Source: Treponema sp. (GTDB lineage Bacteria; Spirochaetota; Spirochaetia; Treponematales; Breznakiellaceae). From it: DNA of 7,911 nt. The stretch covers positions 1-7,911 of the forward strand of contig JAISYA010000109.1 of assembly GCA_031270205.1 (NCBI GenBank), read 5' to 3'. The notes under the pieces were generated by a model. That model saw only the letters and a program-made list of their open reading frames with translations, had not been told where the DNA came from and did no database searches. Of the stretch, positions 6,090 through 7,911 are shown one piece after another (within the stretch, counting starts at the first letter, position 1; each line of letters starts with the position of its first letter). A program made the position numbers and the translations under genes.

Positions 6090-6500
6090 ATGAAAATTTC
6101 GTTTTTGTGCGCGCTTTCTTTCCTTTTAATTACGGCCTGCGAAACAGTACCGGTTACTGTTCCCGCTACCCTTTCGCCGGCGGAAATAATACAGCGGGCC
6201 CAGGAAGCCACGGACCGGAACCGTTATAGAACCGCCCTCAAGTATTACCAGACGCTCGTGGATCGCAACCGGACCAATATCGATCTGACCTGCGCCGGGG
6301 AATACGAAATTGCCTTTATTCACTACAAGCAGAAAAAATACGATTTGGCGCGGGAAGAATTTGAGGAACTGCTTGAAAAATACAATACCCCCGACGAAGA
6401 ACTCCTCCCCGCCCAGTACAAGAAGCTCACCAATATTGTATTGGCCCAGATAACCGAGAAGCAAAAACGGAAGGATTTCTTCGGCAATACCAAGAAATAG
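6090..6500 (+). CDS. Small lipoprotein with TPR-like helical repeats
   Basis: This 136-residue protein begins MKISFLCALSFLLITAC: a lysine, a hydrophobic core and a lipobox L-I-T-A-C with the lipidated Cys at 17. The start at 6090 was chosen because it gives this clean lipoprotein signal; the frame stays open to 6045 but the extra residues would spoil it. After a Pro/Val/Thr linker, residues about 29-65 (AEIIQRAQEATDRNRYRTAL...YYQTLV) and about 70-103 (CAGEYEIAFIHYKQKKYDLAREEFEELLEKY) have the spacing of two tetratricopeptide repeats, so a binding or scaffolding role is likely. It resembles a short piece of BamD/YbgF-type TPR lipoproteins but is too short for BamD. The tail (EKQKRKDFFGNTKK) is charged. 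It converges with the VWA gene. Specific function is unknown. Confidence 0.85.
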   Translation: MKISFLCALSFLLITACETVPVTVPATLSPAEIIQRAQEATDRNRYRTALKYYQTLVDRNRTNIDLTCAGEYEIAFIHYKQKKYDLAREEFEELLEKYNTPDEELLPAQYKKLTNIVLAQITEKQKRKDFFGNTKK

Positions 6501-6509
6501 GGTTGTTCA

Positions 6510-6527
6510 GAAACCAACCGGGGTTTC
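6510..6527. terminator. Hairpin between two convergent genes
   Basis: GAAACC (6510-6515) and GGTTTC (6522-6527) form a perfect 6-bp stem around a 6-base loop in the 37-base gap between the lipoprotein and VWA stop codons. Its position suits a shared terminator, but no T-run follows on either strand. A rival CCGG/CCGG pairing (6518-6530) overlaps it. Confidence 0.3.
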
Positions 6528-6537
6528 CGGAGCTTCA

Positions 6538-7650
6538 CTACTGCGGAAGAATAATCGCGTTTACCCGTATGCCTCTGTCTCCGGTTTCTTTGACGGTCAT
6601 TTCCTTCGAAATTCTCCCCCGTTGACGGGGATGGGGAGGAGCGTCGCCTATGAGGATCATGATCCGCGCTTCGTTTTCCCAGGGGAATTTGACCGCCCCT
6701 TCGTAGAGGGCTTCGTAGACGGCTTCGGGAATGTCGCGGCCGCCTGAAACCCTGATCGCGTTAAGACTGCGCTGAAATTCCTCAAAATTTTCCGTAAAAG
6801 GGACCACCCTGTTCAGGTACAGTTCGTGATAATCCTTGTAGAGAACCATGCCTATCCTGAACGAAGAAAATTCACCGATAATATCCTTCAGCATGGGAAT
6901 AAGCATCTGCCTGACCGCGTCTATATCGTTTTTCATGCTGTCCGTGGTGTCAAGGCAGACGACAAGATCAACCGCCTTTCCCTTTTCCTCTTCAAGAACT
7001 TCCTTGATCTTTTCCACAAGATCGCCGGGGCCGGTAGAATAGATCAGGTCTCCGCTGTCCCGGGTAATTTCCCGGAAAGCTTCTTCCGTATCGCGCATGT
7101 AGTTCCCCCCCACGGCGCTTTTGCGGGGTGTCTGTACCACCTTAAGCTCAAAGGGATTGTCCCGGAAACTGCCCCGGTAATCCGCATAGGGAAGGGAAAA
7201 GGCCCTGATATTAAAGAAAGTCCCGTCGGTTACATAGATCTCTCCATGGCGGGTGTTTTCATATCCGTAATTGAGGATGTAGGGAATATAAAGGTGAAAC
7301 GCTTCTCCCAGTTCGCCGTGACGTTCAGGCGTAGAATCTATAATCGAAAAAATCCGGTTTTCCCGGGGAATAGGAACGCCGTCAAGGATGCGGATCTCAT
7401 CGCCATTTACCGCGTTCCATTCAGGGGCCCGGTATGCGTAATTATCCGACCTCAAGGCGGGATCCCGCGTGGTCTCAACAAGAAGCGCCGATCCCGTACC
7501 GGGTTTTTTCCTTATATAGAGATGGAAACCGCCGTCAATTCCCTGTTCTATCCTGAGATCGTCCTGCACTATGGAAAGATCCTGGGCATATAAAACGCCC
7601 GTACCGGCTAAAACAAGGGAAAAAACCACATAAAATAAACGTTTGTTCAT
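6538..7650 (-). CDS. Secreted von Willebrand factor type A (VWA) domain protein
   Basis: This 370-residue protein has a signal peptide (1-22, ending LYA/QD) with no lipobox, so it is probably periplasmic or outer-surface. Residues about 30-190 form a beta-rich region of no recognised family (HLYIRKKPGTGSALLVE..., AFHLYIPYILNYGY). Residues about 191-225 are helical and charged. Residues 227-370 form a VWA domain: VVCLDTTDSM (231-239) carries the first metal-site motif (D234, T236, S238), followed by IGMVLYKDY (266-274), GGRDIPEA (303-310) and LIGDAPPHP (333-341). The DTTDSM / GG-x-D-x-PEA / GDAPPHP set matches the VwkA-like branch of VWA domains, which bind partners through a divalent cation. 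The ATG at 7650 has no Shine-Dalgarno. The protein ends right after the domain, so the VWA is terminal. Ligand and role are unknown. Confidence 0.9.
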   Translation of the reverse strand: MNKRLFYVVFSLVLAGTGVLYAQDLSIVQDDLRIEQGIDGGFHLYIRKKPGTGSALLVETTRDPALRSDNYAYRAPEWNAVNGDEIRILDGVPIPRENRIFSIIDSTPERHGELGEAFHLYIPYILNYGYENTRHGEIYVTDGTFFNIRAFSLPYADYRGSFRDNPFELKVVQTPRKSAVGGNYMRDTEEAFREITRDSGDLIYSTGPGDLVEKIKEVLEEEKGKAVDLVVCLDTTDSMKNDIDAVRQMLIPMLKDIIGEFSSFRIGMVLYKDYHELYLNRVVPFTENFEEFQRSLNAIRVSGGRDIPEAVYEALYEGAVKFPWENEARIMILIGDAPPHPRQRGRISKEMTVKETGDRGIRVNAIILPQ

Positions 7651-7656
7651 GGTATA

Positions 7657-7662
7657 ATTATC
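7657..7662 (-). promoter_or_regulatory. -10-like hexamer six bases before the VWA start
   Basis: Minus-strand GATAAT (7662-7657) lies exactly six bases before the ATG at 7650, the same spacing as TATAGT before the lipoprotein gene. No clear -35 is found 16-18 bases upstream and no Shine-Dalgarno lies between, so a leaderless mRNA is possible. The call rests on one hexamer in AT-rich DNA. Confidence 0.3.
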
Positions 7663-7673
7663 GGCTAATTTAA

Positions 7674-7772
7674 GGCGTTTTTGGCGCGCCGGTTGACATA
7701 TCTGCGTTTCCTTTCAAAAAAGGCAGTCCGCGGTTCCTTGAGGTTCCCGTCGATGAAATTGCCGCGTTGTGA
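7674..7772 (+). pseudogene. Start-less stretch resembling a protein C-terminus
   Basis: Between TAA (7671) and TGA (7770-7772) one plus-strand frame stays open for 32 codons and reads protein-like, with GAPVDISAFPFKKG followed by SPRFLEVPVDEIAAL. It has no usable start codon. It could be the tail of a decayed gene, or chance. The product is not recognised. Confidence 0.25.
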
Positions 7773-7827
7773 GCAGATACGGAAATTGATCACAAAAGTT
7801 AAATTATCGCAAAATACACACTTCTAC

Positions 7828-7856
7828 TTGCGTTTTTTATAAAAATAATATAGAAT
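7828..7856 (+). promoter_or_regulatory. Promoter of the plus-strand gene at the right edge
   Basis: TTGCGT (7828-7833), a 17-base AT-rich spacer and TAGAAT (7851-7856, five of six) form a plausible sigma-70 promoter. It would start transcription near 7863, about 33 bases before the TTG start candidate at 7896. Confidence 0.5.
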
Positions 7857-7895
7857 CATAATTGTTCTGAAACTATTTCGAAAGGATTTCGACAC

Positions 7896-7911
7896 TTGAT
7901 TGTTGAACTAA
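7896..7911 (+). CDS. First codons of a gene leaving the window
   Basis: A TTG start at 7896 is preceded by AAAGGA (7881-7886) nine bases upstream and by the promoter above. The visible codons read (M)IVEL. Too little is present to identify a product. A different downstream start outside the window is possible. Confidence 0.35.

Noticed and set aside
5693..6093. Two overlapping plus-strand frames (129 and 101 codons) through the hairpin region
   Set aside because: No Shine-Dalgarno, low-complexity Arg/Pro/Ala composition, and the sequence is better explained by tandem and inverted repeats.
7693..7698. Plus-strand TTGACA as a -35 box
   Set aside because: No -10-like hexamer lies 16-18 bases downstream; that position is a run of A.
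7753..7842. A 29-codon plus-strand frame starting ATG at 7753 with GAGG upstream
   Set aside because: The GAGG is nine bases away, the frame is short and overlaps the -35 of the edge promoter, and the peptide looks random. Another frame in the same stretch reads more like protein.

Overview
The window reads as a chromosomal piece of a Gram-negative-type bacterium, most likely a spirochaete of the Treponema group (the GC-richer, gut-type species). This is an inference from style: a surface protein built of SGG-x-I-SGN-x-A / GGGV-x-I coils, a lipoprotein with an LITAC lipobox, and a secreted VWA protein. No rRNA or other marker gene is present to confirm it.

Layout. Positions 1-2112 (minus strand) hold the first 704 codons of a large secreted parallel beta-helix protein whose C-terminus lies outside the window; a near-consensus sigma-70 promoter sits just upstream. 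Positions 2216-5578 (minus strand, transcribed right to left) hold a compact five-gene operon, nikK-nikL-nikM-nikQ-nikO. It encodes an energy-coupling-factor (ECF) nickel (or cobalt) importer of the NikKLMQO type. Three of its four gene junctions overlap. A consensus-like promoter (5736-5764) lies about 160 bases upstream of nikK, leaving a leader of about 150 nt. The leader folds on paper into several hairpins, with a perfect 10-bp inverted repeat whose 3' arm contains the nikK Shine-Dalgarno. Positions 5786-6046 are non-coding and dense in small perfect hairpins, including about three degenerate 60-bp tandem units, two of which carry GGCTAAAGCC hairpins. Positions 6090-6500 (plus) encode a small TPR-like lipoprotein. 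It converges on a secreted VWA-domain protein at 6538-7650 (minus). The last 260 bases hold the VWA upstream region, a start-less stretch that reads like a protein C-terminus, and a probable promoter plus first codons of a plus-strand gene that leaves the window.

How the genes work together. NikO (ATPase), NikQ (transmembrane coupling protein) and NikM (substrate-binding membrane protein) form the importer. NikL and NikK are exported accessory proteins that probably deliver or help capture the metal; both are predicted to begin with histidine once the signal peptide is removed. The beta-helix protein, lipoprotein and VWA protein are envelope or surface proteins with no visible functional link to the transporter.

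The least expected elements are the structured nikK leader, the hairpin/tandem-repeat cluster upstream of the nik promoter, and two genes (6090 and 7650) that lack a recognisable Shine-Dalgarno and have a -10-like hexamer exactly six bases before ATG, as leaderless genes do.
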